Part shown: piece after piece, positions 37,088-45,124 of the stretch
Numbering within the stretch: position 1 is the stretch's first letter
How the letters are laid out: every line of letters starts with the position of its first letter
Assembly (NCBI RefSeq): GCF_021206925.1
Contig: NZ_JAJPRF010000007.1
Coordinates: forward strand, 1 to 64,000
Length of the DNA: 64,000 nt
Direction of reading: 5' to 3'
From: Rhodoflexus caldus
GTDB taxonomy: Bacteria > Bacteroidota > Bacteroidia > Cytophagales > Thermoflexibacteraceae
The notes under the pieces: model-generated
Databases searched by the model: none
Told to the model about the DNA's origin: nothing
The model's input: the letters and a program-made list of their open reading frames with translations, nothing else
Program-made: the position numbers and the translations under genes

Positions 37088-37114
37088 GGAACGTTTGAAA
37101 AACTGCGGTATTAA
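37088..37114 (+). promoter_or_regulatory. ECF sigma promoter candidate, site 2
   Basis: GGAACGTTT (37088-37096), an 11-bp spacer and GTATTAA (37108-37114) lie 31 bp before the trypsin-CAP gene. It is identical to site 1 in both boxes, 13 kb away. Confidence 0.75.
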
Positions 37115-37145
37115 ATAGCAGAAAACACTCAATCAAGCGTTCCCT

Positions 37146-38216
37146 ATGAAAAAGTTTCAGCTCATCCTGTTCGTTATCCTGCTGTTGGCAGCCAATGCCT
37201 TTTCCCAAAACCCTGAGGCTGTTTTTAAGAAAGCCATCAAATCTTCTGTCAATGTGATTGGCAAAAACCAGTCCGGTTCAGGGTTCTTTGTGCTGCCTGA
37301 TGTGGTGGCCACCAACTTCCACGTGATTGAAGGCGAAGGCGAAATTGAAATCCATGCCAACGATTCCGAGCAAAAATGGAAGGTAACAGGTGTGGTCGGC
37401 TATGACATTGCTGCCGACTTAGCTCTTTTACAAGTAAACGGCAAAGGTCAGCCGCTTGCCTTGGGCAGCAACCCGCAGGTAGGACAACAGGTGTTCACCA
37501 TTGGCCGACCGCTGGGCCTGTCCGCCACTTTCACCGACGGACTTATCAGCGGTATGCGCAGTTTTGATGATATTGAGCACCTGCAAATCAGCGTACCCAT
37601 TTCATCGGGTAACAGCGGAGGGCCACTGATTAACCTGCAAAATGAGGTAATAGGTGTCATCGTAGGGTCAATGGTACGCGGCCAAAACCTCAACTTTGCC
37701 ATCCATGTCAATCATCTGAAAACCCTTTTGCAGAATCGCTTTAACACACCGATGCCATTAGTTAATCTGCTCAAAGCGATGGTAGTAGAAACGCAGCGCT
37801 CTGCAACAGGCTACACCAACGAGGCCGCCTTTATTGCCGATGTGCTTACCATGTTGAACGATTTCAGAAAAGGCCCGTGGCCAAGTCAATACGGTTTGAG
37901 TGCCTGCAAAAACAACCTGACATGGAACGACTTACTGGCACAGGCGGCACTCTCTACATTAGACAAAGTTAAAGGCGCAGCCCCGATGACGGTAAAAACT
38001 TATGACGGAGAAACCTCTATGCAACGCGCTCTGCTGGCAGGCGTAAAGGCCAATGGTATCCACGAAATGCTTATCCACGGTCATGAAAACATAGAAGATT
38101 GCCTGAATGCATGGATAAAATTCCCGCAATTCCGCAACAAAATTTTAGACCCGCGCATCAGAGAGATAGGTATTGCACGCCAAGGGAAATACTGGTCTAT
38201 GATGCTATTGTATTGA
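37146..38216 (+). CDS. exported trypsin-like (S1C) protease fused to a CAP domain
   Basis: The 356-residue protein has a signal peptide ending NAFSQ. The protease domain (about 25-205) has an intact triad: His59 in TNFHVIEG, Asp91 in AADLALLQV and Ser157 in GNSGGPLIN. There is no PDZ domain. A C-terminal CAP/SCP-like domain (about 222-356) replaces it, with LNDFRKGPWPSQYG, LTWNDLLAQAAL, HGHENIEDCLNAWI and DPRIREIGIARQGKYW as family marks. Its promoter is identical in both boxes to that of the pseudo-protease gene. CAP domains bind ligands or cleave peptides; the role here is unknown. Confidence 0.88.
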   Translation: MKKFQLILFVILLLAANAFSQNPEAVFKKAIKSSVNVIGKNQSGSGFFVLPDVVATNFHVIEGEGEIEIHANDSEQKWKVTGVVGYDIAADLALLQVNGKGQPLALGSNPQVGQQVFTIGRPLGLSATFTDGLISGMRSFDDIEHLQISVPISSGNSGGPLINLQNEVIGVIVGSMVRGQNLNFAIHVNHLKTLLQNRFNTPMPLVNLLKAMVVETQRSATGYTNEAAFIADVLTMLNDFRKGPWPSQYGLSACKNNLTWNDLLAQAALSTLDKVKGAAPMTVKTYDGETSMQRALLAGVKANGIHEMLIHGHENIEDCLNAWIKFPQFRNKILDPRIREIGIARQGKYWSMMLLY

Positions 38217-38240
38217 TAGCGTAGTTTCAGTTACTCAAAT

Positions 38241-38275
38241 AAAGCCATCCCGCATTTTTCGGGGTGGCTTTTTTA
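38241..38275 (+). terminator. terminator of the trypsin-CAP gene
   Basis: AAAGCCATCCCG and CGGGGTGGCTTT pair with one G-U around a short loop, then TTTTTATT follows on the + strand. Confidence 0.75.
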
Positions 38276-38280
38276 TTGAA

Positions 38281-38390
38281 CGCGAATTTAAATGCTATGG
38301 AATCTTGGAAAAATTAAATTTGGTTTTGCGTTGCACCTGTAGGGACAGGGCATGCCCGTTGCACGTCGCCTGTCCCTACGAATATGCTCG
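38281..38390 (+). repeat. dispersed intergenic repeat, copy B
   Basis: It shares CGCGAATTT, ATCTTGGAAAAA and GGTTTTGCGTTGCACCTGTA with copy A at 19379-19470. The 3' half forms a hairpin of about 11 bp (GTAGGGACAGG with CCTGTCCCTAC). Confidence 0.6.
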
Positions 38391-38405
38391 CATAAGCCCC
38401 TTTGC

Positions 38406-38450
38406 CAAAAAACAGTAAACCGGTGCAGAAGCATTTCCACACCGGTTTAC
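38406..38450 (-). terminator. terminator of the TonB receptor gene
   Basis: A perfect 11-bp stem (GTAAACCGGTG/CACCGGTTTAC, 38415-38425 and 38440-38450) is followed on the - strand by CTGTTTTTTGG. It lies 30 bp past the receptor stop. Confidence 0.8.
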
Positions 38451-38480
38451 AAAAATTTAAGGTTTCAGTGATGCCTTAGA

Positions 38481-41400
38481 TTAGTTGAAAGTATAGCGCA
38501 CACCAAATTGCATACGATACACATCACCAAAGCCTGTAGAAGTAGCATAAGTTGTATTAGGCAATACAGGAGCCGTAGTAGTACCTACGTTTACCAAGCG
38601 ATAGGTTGGTACGCCCTGTGCGTTTACACCTGCAAAGTTCAACGGAGTAGTAGTGATGATGGTGTTACCTACACCCCACTTGTCATTCAGCAGGTTGCCT
38701 ACGTTGAATACGTCCCAACGGAATTGCAACTTGTTCTTAGGAGTAACTTTCACGTCAAGTTGCAAGCTGAAGTCTGCACGATAAACCCAAGGCAATATAG
38801 CACCGTTGCGCTCGGCATACTGACCACGACGTGAGCTCAGGTATTTATCTTGGTTGATGAATGCATCAAACGCAGCAGCTTGTTCTTCCGGAGTAAACGT
38901 ACGGTTGCCAATTACCAGAGGCAGGAAAGTCAAATCGCTGGCACGGTTCGGGATGAACAACAGGTCGTTACCGTTCAAACCATCACCGTTCATATCGCCG
39001 TTGATGCGGTAGCTGAAACGACCCTGATTGCGTGCTTCGTAGAACAGAGAGGCAGTCAGCGTAACCAGCTTACCAAAGTTTTTGCGATAGTCAATAGAAG
39101 AAATCAAACGATGACGCTGGTCGTTATCAGAATAAGACATTTCGGGCAGGTTGTTGCCGCGAACGGTTGGCAGACCAGACCATGAAGAGAATGCAATAGA
39201 AGCAGGGTCAATCAGGTTGCGTGAGTCGCCGCGGTTGTAAGCTACCATCACGTTCAGACCAAAGTTAAAGCGCTTCTCTAAGCGGGCAGTGATGTTGTAA
39301 GAACGGCCTTGGTTAGTGTTTTTCAGTACAATCGCATCTGTAATGTTCGGGTTAATACGGATAGCGTTGTTCTGGGCAGTACCGGTCAAGCCTGAACCCG
39401 GGAAGCGAGGACGGTTGTCAGGGCCGTTGAAAGTAGCAGTAGCTGCTGCACGGTTAGCATCAATATAGTAAGCCTGATTTACATCTTTGCTGTAAATGAC
39501 CTCCAAAGTACCGATGATACCGCCCGGCAATTTCTGGTCAATCGCGATGTTAGAACGCCATACCTGAGGGAAACGGAAAGATGGGTCGGTTACTGCAATG
39601 TTGAAAGAAGAAGGCAGTGTAGGGTTCGCAGGAATATGACGACGAGGATTGGGGTCAAATGGGAAGGCAGTAGTGTTGTCAATGTTAATCAAACCTGTCA
39701 ATACACCGTTGTTGCCTATCTGGTTAGAAATCCACACGAAAGGAGGACGACCTGAGAAGATACCTGTTCCGCCGCGCACCTGTGTAGTTTGATTCTTGAA
39801 CACATCCCAGTTGAAGCCTAAGCGAGGCGACCATAAGATGTTAGAGTCAGGCAGTTTAGCTGTGTTGTAACGTACAGTAGCGCCTGTTTCATCGCGGAAG
39901 CTCAAATTCTGTACAATAGGGTTGAAGTAACCTGTCTCGGCAAAGAAAGGCACATCTACACGCACGCCGGCAGTTACTTTAAAGTTGTCGGCAGCTTGGA
40001 TTTCATCTTGCAAGTAAATGCCTGCATATGTTACCTTGGTAGGCTGTACAGGTTCTGCGCCACCGGGAAGAGCTGAGTAGTTCAAGCGATAGTTACGCAC
40101 TGTTACAGGAGAGGTAGTACGTCCCGGGTCTGCCAAATAAGCGTTGGCGGCAGTATAGAAATCTTGCAAAGAGTTAAACGCGTAGCGACCTTGTGAGAAT
40201 GGGAAGAACACGTTCACGAATGACAAACGCTCCAAGTTAAAGCCGGCAGTAATGGTGTGCTTACGACCGTAATAAGTGAAGTTGTTTTGCATTTGGAACG
40301 TTTTGTAATTCAACTTGTTGTTTGGCGTGAAAGGCTCAAAACCAAAGGTGATATAGGTTGCGCCGCCTTGTGCAATTTCAACCAACGGGAAGAATGAACC
40401 ACGAGAAGCGCGGTCTTCGTTCTGATAAGTATAGCCGATGATGAAGTTGTTAGAAAACTTGCCTTTAAAGTTAGAGTTCAACTCGGCAATTGCAGAACGG
40501 ATGTTTTCCAACTGAATGTAGTTAGAGTTCTGATAGTTCAAAGCGTTCAAGTTGCCGCGACGATTACCCAAAACGGTGGTACTGTTACTTACCAAAATAT
40601 CTGCTTGGGAGTTCAAGTGGTTGTAACGAACGCTCAACTTATGATTGTCGTTGATGTTATAGTCTAAGCGAGCCAAGAATTTGTCGCTGCGGGTTTCGTT
40701 GTTATAACCTTCGTAAGGGCCTGTTTCGTAGTTGAAACGAGTGCGCAGGAAGTTGCTCAGTTCGTCGAGGTCAGAGCGCAATACGCGGGTTACGTTACCG
40801 CCTACTGTTTCGCCGCCGGCATTAGAACGGAAAGTAGTACCCGGTTCTGTCTGACGCTCCAACTCACCGTTAAGGAAGAAGAATAATTTGTTTTTAATAA
40901 TCGGGCCGCCAAAACGGAAACCTGTTTGCGTTACGTTAAAGTCGCCGACAATTACATCTTGACCTTTTGCTTTTGTACCAACCAGATTTTTATTGCGGTT
41001 GTTGTAGAAAATAGAACCGCTGAATTCGTTGGTTCCGCTGCGGGTTACGGCGTTTACGCCTGCACCAACGAAACCACCCTGACGCACATCATAAGGAGCA
41101 AGGTTTACCTGCACTTCTTCAATCGCATCCAGAGAGATAGGAGACTGACCTGTACGGCCGCCGGGCTGGCCTGAAAGACCAAAGCTGTTGTTAAACAATG
41201 AACCGTCAATGGTAATATTGTTCAAACGGTTATCCGCACCGCCAAAAGAACCGTTACCGCTTGCCTGAGGAGTCAGACGGGTAAAGTCGTTGATAGAACG
41301 GTTCAGCGTAGGCATGGTGGCAATTTGCTCTTTGCCGATGTTAGTAGCAGCACCTGTACGGTCAGAACTGAAAATATCGTTGCGGCTGCCTGTAATCACT

Positions 41401-41762
41401 ACTTCGCCGAGCTCAACGTTATCTTCTTTCATAGTGAAGCTCACATCTGCAGCAGTACCCAGATTCAGGAAAATGTTCTCCTGAGATTGCTCTTTGTAAC
41501 CCACAAAAGTTACCGTTACTTTATATGGGCCGCCTACACGCATACCCGGGATAGTGTAACGTCCGTCAAGTTGGGTTGCAGTGCCATAACGGGTTCCCGA
41601 AGGCACGTGGATGGCTACTACGTTCGCACCCGGCAAGCCCTGACCTTTGTCGTCAAGTACCTTACCTGTCATGGCTGCAGTGGTTACCTGCGCTTGTACA
41701 GCTGTTGCAGCAAACAAGCAAAGCAGTGCAGCAAACACATTGAGTAATAATTTTCTGGTCAT
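38481..41762 (-). CDS. Oar-like TonB-dependent outer-membrane receptor
   Basis: The 1093-residue protein has a signal peptide ending AVQAQ, and a carboxypeptidase regulatory-like domain follows (about 27-110, GKVLDDKGQGLPGANVVAIH, LDGRYTIPGMRVGG). The plug domain follows (about 120-250, ITGSRNDIFSSDRTGAATNI, NRLNNITIDGSLFNN). The rest is a 22-strand barrel ending MQFGVRYTFN. The plug features and length fit the Oar subgroup rather than SusC, and no SusD gene is adjacent. Substrate unknown; TonB-driven uptake or protein export helper role is possible. Confidence 0.93.
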   Translation of the reverse strand: MTRKLLLNVFAALLCLFAATAVQAQVTTAAMTGKVLDDKGQGLPGANVVAIHVPSGTRYGTATQLDGRYTIPGMRVGGPYKVTVTFVGYKEQSQENIFLNLGTAADVSFTMKEDNVELGEVVITGSRNDIFSSDRTGAATNIGKEQIATMPTLNRSINDFTRLTPQASGNGSFGGADNRLNNITIDGSLFNNSFGLSGQPGGRTGQSPISLDAIEEVQVNLAPYDVRQGGFVGAGVNAVTRSGTNEFSGSIFYNNRNKNLVGTKAKGQDVIVGDFNVTQTGFRFGGPIIKNKLFFFLNGELERQTEPGTTFRSNAGGETVGGNVTRVLRSDLDELSNFLRTRFNYETGPYEGYNNETRSDKFLARLDYNINDNHKLSVRYNHLNSQADILVSNSTTVLGNRRGNLNALNYQNSNYIQLENIRSAIAELNSNFKGKFSNNFIIGYTYQNEDRASRGSFFPLVEIAQGGATYITFGFEPFTPNNKLNYKTFQMQNNFTYYGRKHTITAGFNLERLSFVNVFFPFSQGRYAFNSLQDFYTAANAYLADPGRTTSPVTVRNYRLNYSALPGGAEPVQPTKVTYAGIYLQDEIQAADNFKVTAGVRVDVPFFAETGYFNPIVQNLSFRDETGATVRYNTAKLPDSNILWSPRLGFNWDVFKNQTTQVRGGTGIFSGRPPFVWISNQIGNNGVLTGLINIDNTTAFPFDPNPRRHIPANPTLPSSFNIAVTDPSFRFPQVWRSNIAIDQKLPGGIIGTLEVIYSKDVNQAYYIDANRAAATATFNGPDNRPRFPGSGLTGTAQNNAIRINPNITDAIVLKNTNQGRSYNITARLEKRFNFGLNVMVAYNRGDSRNLIDPASIAFSSWSGLPTVRGNNLPEMSYSDNDQRHRLISSIDYRKNFGKLVTLTASLFYEARNQGRFSYRINGDMNGDGLNGNDLLFIPNRASDLTFLPLVIGNRTFTPEEQAAAFDAFINQDKYLSSRRGQYAERNGAILPWVYRADFSLQLDVKVTPKNKLQFRWDVFNVGNLLNDKWGVGNTIITTTPLNFAGVNAQGVPTYRLVNVGTTTAPVLPNTTYATSTGFGDVYRMQFGVRYTFN

Positions 41763-41783
41763 AAGAATGCTTTTTATTGCGCC

Positions 41784-41792
41784 GCAAAGTTA
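41784..41792 (-). promoter_or_regulatory. -7 promoter element for the TonB receptor
   Basis: TAACTTTGC on the - strand matches TAnnTTTGY, 22 bp before the ATG. The -33 region has no exact TTTG. Confidence 0.5.
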
Positions 41793-41850
41793 TGCGTTAC
41801 AACAAGCATCCGTTGTAGTCCAATGTTAAGAAATTGCTAAATACTCTAAA

Positions 41851-41881
41851 GCCGACAGCCCCAAGAAGCAGTGCTGTCGGC
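41851..41881 (-). terminator. possible terminator of the desaturase gene
   Basis: GCCGACAG and CTGTCGGC pair over 15 bases, just downstream of the desaturase stop on the - strand. The following T-run is weak (CTTTAG). Confidence 0.4.
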
Positions 41882-41894
41882 AATGATGCTGTTT

Positions 41895-42878
41895 TCAGCT
41901 GAGAATCCATCGGAATTTGTATTCCAATTGCGGAGTTTTGATGCGTTCTGCTATACGTTCCAAACGGGCAGGAAGTTGCAAAAGGTATTCTCTGGCTTTC
42001 TCGCCGGAGTCTTTTAATTGGGGCAGCCCTTCAATATCCCACTCTTTGAGCAGTTGCCGCAAAATATCCACATAGTCGGTGGCCGTATATACGCCCAGCC
42101 GCTGCGCCGCATCTGTAAAGTGCGCAAATGTTTTACCTATCTCTACGCCTATTTCGCGCATGAAGTGAGCGGGCATTACTATTTTCTTGCGCATCATATC
42201 CTCAAACGCCAGAATGGCTTCGTTGGGGTCAATCTCAAAAATATGGCGAATGAAAGTAATATAAGCCTTAGCATGACGGGCTTCGTCGGCGGCCACCTGT
42301 CCGCAGATTTTGGCAAGCAGCGAATCGCCCTGCTTCTTGGCAATAGATGCCACACGTCGGTGTGAAATATTGGTTGCCAACTCCTGAAAACTGGTATAAA
42401 TAAAAGTGCGATAAGGGTCATCGCCAATCTGTGTATCAAAGCCGTCAGCAATCAGGTATTGCGTAGAGGCTTCCATTTCGCGCATATTAATTCGCCCTGT
42501 CAGGTACAGATAGCGGTTCAACACATCGCCGTGGCGATTCTCTTCGGCCGTCCAGTGCCTTGTCCATGTACGCCAACCACTTTCGCGGTCGGCCTCATGT
42601 ACACCTTTAACCGTATGAATCCACGACTCATAGCTGGGCAGTGCTTCCTCCGTAATGGTATCCCCAATCAGCACAGCTACTAAATCATAAGAAAGTTCGC
42701 GCGCACGCTCCTGCAAACGCTTTACTTCCTCAAAAAAATTTTCCATCGACGCGTTGGGCAAAAGGTCTGCCGGTTGCCAGTTTTCGTCAATCGGACGCAA
42801 AAATTCCTTTACATAGCCCAGAATTTTTTTGTCGAGAAATTGCATCACTTCACTTCTCGCAGGCTGAGAAAAACTCAT
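41895..42878 (-). CDS. soluble acyl-ACP desaturase (ferritin-like diiron)
   Basis: The 327-residue all-helical protein has two diiron motifs: EENRH in HWTAEENRHGDVLNRYLY and DEARH in VAADEARHAKAYITFIRH. Spacing and the flanking text (TWTRHWTAEENRHG; NISHRRVAS) match the plant/actinobacterial stearoyl-ACP 9-desaturase family, which inserts a cis double bond into acyl-ACP with O2 and ferredoxin. No ferredoxin gene is adjacent. This soluble type is less common in Bacteroidota than membrane desaturases. It diverges from the DUF4290 gene. Confidence 0.9.
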   Translation of the reverse strand: MSFSQPARSEVMQFLDKKILGYVKEFLRPIDENWQPADLLPNASMENFFEEVKRLQERARELSYDLVAVLIGDTITEEALPSYESWIHTVKGVHEADRESGWRTWTRHWTAEENRHGDVLNRYLYLTGRINMREMEASTQYLIADGFDTQIGDDPYRTFIYTSFQELATNISHRRVASIAKKQGDSLLAKICGQVAADEARHAKAYITFIRHIFEIDPNEAILAFEDMMRKKIVMPAHFMREIGVEIGKTFAHFTDAAQRLGVYTATDYVDILRQLLKEWDIEGLPQLKDSGEKAREYLLQLPARLERIAERIKTPQLEYKFRWILS

Positions 42879-42960
42879 CGTGTTTGTTGGTTACGTACTA
42901 AACTAATATTTCCATTTCAACGCCTTTACACAACGGCGCGGGCTTAAAAGTAGAGTGAAC

Positions 42961-42994
42961 TTTGGTGAAATTACGCATTTTGCAATAAATTTGT
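42961..42994 (+). promoter_or_regulatory. Bacteroidota promoter of the DUF4290-plsC-gatC genes
   Basis: TTTG (42961-42964), a 21-bp spacer and TAAATTTGT (42986-42994) fit the -33/-7 consensus exactly. The ATG is 14 bp downstream. Confidence 0.75.
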
Positions 42995-43008
42995 AGAAAT
43001 ATTTTTTG

Positions 43009-43653
43009 ATGGAAAACTTCGAGTACAATACGGAGCGCAGCCAGCTAATCCTGAAAGAATATGGCCGCAGCGTACAACAAATTGCAGATTATATTGCTTC
43101 CAGACCTACCAAAGAAGAGCGCACAGCCCTCTCGCATGTACTCATAGGTCTGATGAAGCAACTCAACCCATCGGTACGGGAAAACATCGAGACTCCGCAA
43201 CGCATATGGGACCACTTGCACCATATGGCAGGTTATAAATTAGATATAGATGGCCCTTTCCCGCCGCCGCAGCCGGGCGAATTGTTCCAAAAGCCACAAA
43301 AAATGCCCTACAATTCCCACGCGATTACCTACCGTCATTACGGCAAAAACGTGGAGTTGATGATTGAAAAAGCCATCAAACTGGAAGACCCCGAAGAACG
43401 GAAAGCAGCCGCTATCAGTATTTTCAAACTAATGCGCACTTTTTATGCGGCATGGAACAAAGAAAACACAGAAGACGAAGTAATAGCCGCGCAGTTGCGT
43501 GAACTTTCCAACAATCAATTAGATGTGGATATACAATCGCTTCGCTCGGAATATGCTGAAAGAGAACACCGCTACAAGCCACAACATCAACAACACTATT
43601 CCGGCCATTCATACGGCAACAACAAGCGCAAAAAAGACAAGCGCAGGAAGTAG
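43009..43653 (+). CDS. DUF4290 family protein
   Basis: The ATG at 43009 (MENFEYNTERSQLILKEYGR) is preferred over the TTG one codon upstream; 214 residues. The start and the phrases LIGLMKQLNP, IWDHLHHMAGYKLDID and YRHYGKNVELMIEKAI are hallmarks of DUF4290, a cytosolic helical family found almost only in Bacteroidota. The tail is rich in His, Lys and Arg and low in complexity. Function unknown. The tail overlaps in another frame with the possible N-terminus of plsC. Confidence 0.85.
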   Translation: MENFEYNTERSQLILKEYGRSVQQIADYIASRPTKEERTALSHVLIGLMKQLNPSVRENIETPQRIWDHLHHMAGYKLDIDGPFPPPQPGELFQKPQKMPYNSHAITYRHYGKNVELMIEKAIKLEDPEERKAAAISIFKLMRTFYAAWNKENTEDEVIAAQLRELSNNQLDVDIQSLRSEYAEREHRYKPQHQQHYSGHSYGNNKRKKDKRRK

Positions 43654-44389
43654 GCTGTACGGGCTTTGGTGCGCAGCCTGTTTGGTTGGTTTTTTCTTGC
43701 CTATCGCACCCCCGGCCATTATTGGCAGTTGGCATCGCAAATTGCATGTGGTTAGTTTGGCCGCTTATAAGGTATGGGGAACGCTTCTCTTTTGGATGAG
43801 CGCATTACCCGTGCGGGTTGTCGGGCGGGAAAACCTCCCCAAAGGACAACCTTACATTATGACCCCCAACCATGTTTCTTATTTGGATGTACCGCTGATG
43901 GTACATGCCATCCCACACCTGTTTGTTTTTGTGGGTAAAAGTTCGCTGGCCAAAATCCCTATTTTTGGGTACATCTTTCGTCGGGTACATATTCCCGTCA
44001 ATCGTTCTAACCCTAAAAGTGGACTGGGTGCTTTGCAAAAAGCCAAAGACCGCCTCGAGCGCGGCCGCAGCGTGCTGATTTTCCCCGAAGGCGGTTTCGG
44101 CCGAATTGCTCCGCCAACCCTTGCGCCTTTTAAAGAAGGAGCATTCCGCCTTGCCATTGAAACAGGAGCGCCCATTGTGCCCGTAACCATGCCTTACAAT
44201 TGGCAAATTCTGCCCGAAAAGTCAGGTTGGCGCGTATTGCGCAAGCAGGCTCTGGTAGTTATACACCCCCCGATAGAAACCAAAGGCCTTACACTTGCCG
44301 ATGTGGACATGCTCAAAGAGCAGACCTATCAAATTATTGCAGACGAACTTACCCGACATTTTCCGCAATCCGTTATCCGTCATTCATAA
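43553..44389 (+). CDS. plsC: 1-acyl-sn-glycerol-3-phosphate acyltransferase PlsC
   Basis: The protein has up to 278 residues. The catalytic motif HxxxxD is NHVSYLDV, with FPEGGFGRI and VPVTMPYN as the later acyltransferase blocks, so it makes phosphatidic acid from lysophosphatidic acid at the inner membrane. One N-terminal hydrophobic helix (CLVGFFLPIAPPAIIG) is present. The start is uncertain: the in-frame ATGs at 43523 and 43553 lie inside the DUF4290 gene, and no ATG follows before the conserved part. Either the genes overlap by about 100 bp or a TTG is used. Confidence 0.88.
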   Translation: MLKENTATSHNINNTIPAIHTATTSAKKTSAGSRLYGLWCAACLVGFFLPIAPPAIIGSWHRKLHVVSLAAYKVWGTLLFWMSALPVRVVGRENLPKGQPYIMTPNHVSYLDVPLMVHAIPHLFVFVGKSSLAKIPIFGYIFRRVHIPVNRSNPKSGLGALQKAKDRLERGRSVLIFPEGGFGRIAPPTLAPFKEGAFRLAIETGAPIVPVTMPYNWQILPEKSGWRVLRKQALVVIHPPIETKGLTLADVDMLKEQTYQIIADELTRHFPQSVIRHS

Positions 44390-44392
44390 ACC

Positions 44393-44680
44393 ATGGAAAT
44401 TACGCCTGAAGCCTTAGAAAAAATCGCCCACTTGGCGCGCTTGCAAGTAGCCCCGCAAGACCGTGAAAAACTATTGGAAAGCCTGAACAAAACAATTGCT
44501 TGGGTAGATAAACTCAGCGAGGTAGATACTACGGGCATAGAGCCGCTTACGCACATGACGCACGAGGTCAATCGCCTGCGTAAAGATAAAATTGAACAGA
44601 CCCTGACACACGAACAGGCACTTTCGCAAGCACCCGACCACGACGCCGATTATTTTCGCGTACCCAAAGTAATTGATTAA
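44393..44680 (+). CDS. gatC: aspartyl/glutamyl-tRNA amidotransferase subunit C
   Basis: The 95-residue protein has the GatC pattern: EKIAHLARLQV, LNKTIAWVDKLSEVDTTGIE, then RLRKD and a C-terminal DYFRVPKVID. GatC stabilises the GatA subunit of the GatCAB complex, which converts Glu-tRNA(Gln) or Asp-tRNA(Asn) to the amide. It follows plsC by 3 bp. gatA and gatB are not in the window. Confidence 0.93.
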   Translation: MEITPEALEKIAHLARLQVAPQDREKLLESLNKTIAWVDKLSEVDTTGIEPLTHMTHEVNRLRKDKIEQTLTHEQALSQAPDHDADYFRVPKVID

Positions 44681-44774
44681 CAGAGTATTGCAAAAAAGTT
44701 ACAAAAAACTTTCAGCAAAGGCTTGGTGGATAAAAAACCGCGTTTTACTTTTGTGCCACCAAAAACAACAAGGC

Positions 44775-44847
44775 GGTGCGGTAGCTCAGTTGGTAGAGCA
44801 AAGGACTGAAAATCCTTGTGTCGGGGGTTCGATTCCCTCCCACACCA
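44775..44847 (+). tRNA. tRNA-Phe (GAA)
   Basis: The 73-nt cloverleaf has acceptor GGTGCGG/CCACACC, D-arm GCTC...GAGC, anticodon stem AAGGA/TCCTT with loop CTGAAAA (anticodon GAA) and T-arm GGGGG-TTCGATT-CCCTC. The CCA end is not encoded. The acceptor stem has one mismatched pair (C5 with A68). A terminator follows 15 bp later. Confidence 0.95.
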
Positions 44848-44861
44848 CGAAAGCCTGTAAA

Positions 44862-44896
44862 AACCCTGTCTGAGGCACTTCTGACAGGGTTTTTTC
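44862..44896 (+). terminator. terminator of tRNA-Phe
   Basis: AACCCTGTC and GACAGGGTT form a 9-bp stem around 12 bases, followed by TTTTTC. Confidence 0.85.
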
Positions 44897-45066
44897 TTTA
44901 AATTCAAGTACACAAGACCGTACACACTTTTTCAAAATAAGCAGTTGAGCAGTTGAAAACCGACCTTCAAATTGCTTGTAAAGTCGGTTAAGCGTTTTTA
45001 CTGACGATTATTTTTTGGCTTGCTTACATTTGTTTCGGTGTAAGTAAAAAAGTATATGCATCCGCA

Positions 45067-45100
45067 TTTGCCGAAAACCGTACACTTTTACGTACATTTG
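45067..45100 (+). promoter_or_regulatory. Bacteroidota promoter of glyA
   Basis: TTTG (45067-45070), a 22-bp spacer and TACATTTG (45093-45100) precede the glyA ATG by 24 bp. A second -7-like TACATTTGT lies near 45025 without a good -33 box. Confidence 0.65.
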
Positions 45101-45124
45101 TAGCCTCATTTTCCCTCAATTTCC

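Noticed and set aside
44941-45000. Hairpin with ACCGAC/GTCGGT arms upstream of glyA
   Set aside because: The stem is about 7 bp with a mismatch, has no T-run and does not match a known glycine riboswitch; considered chance.
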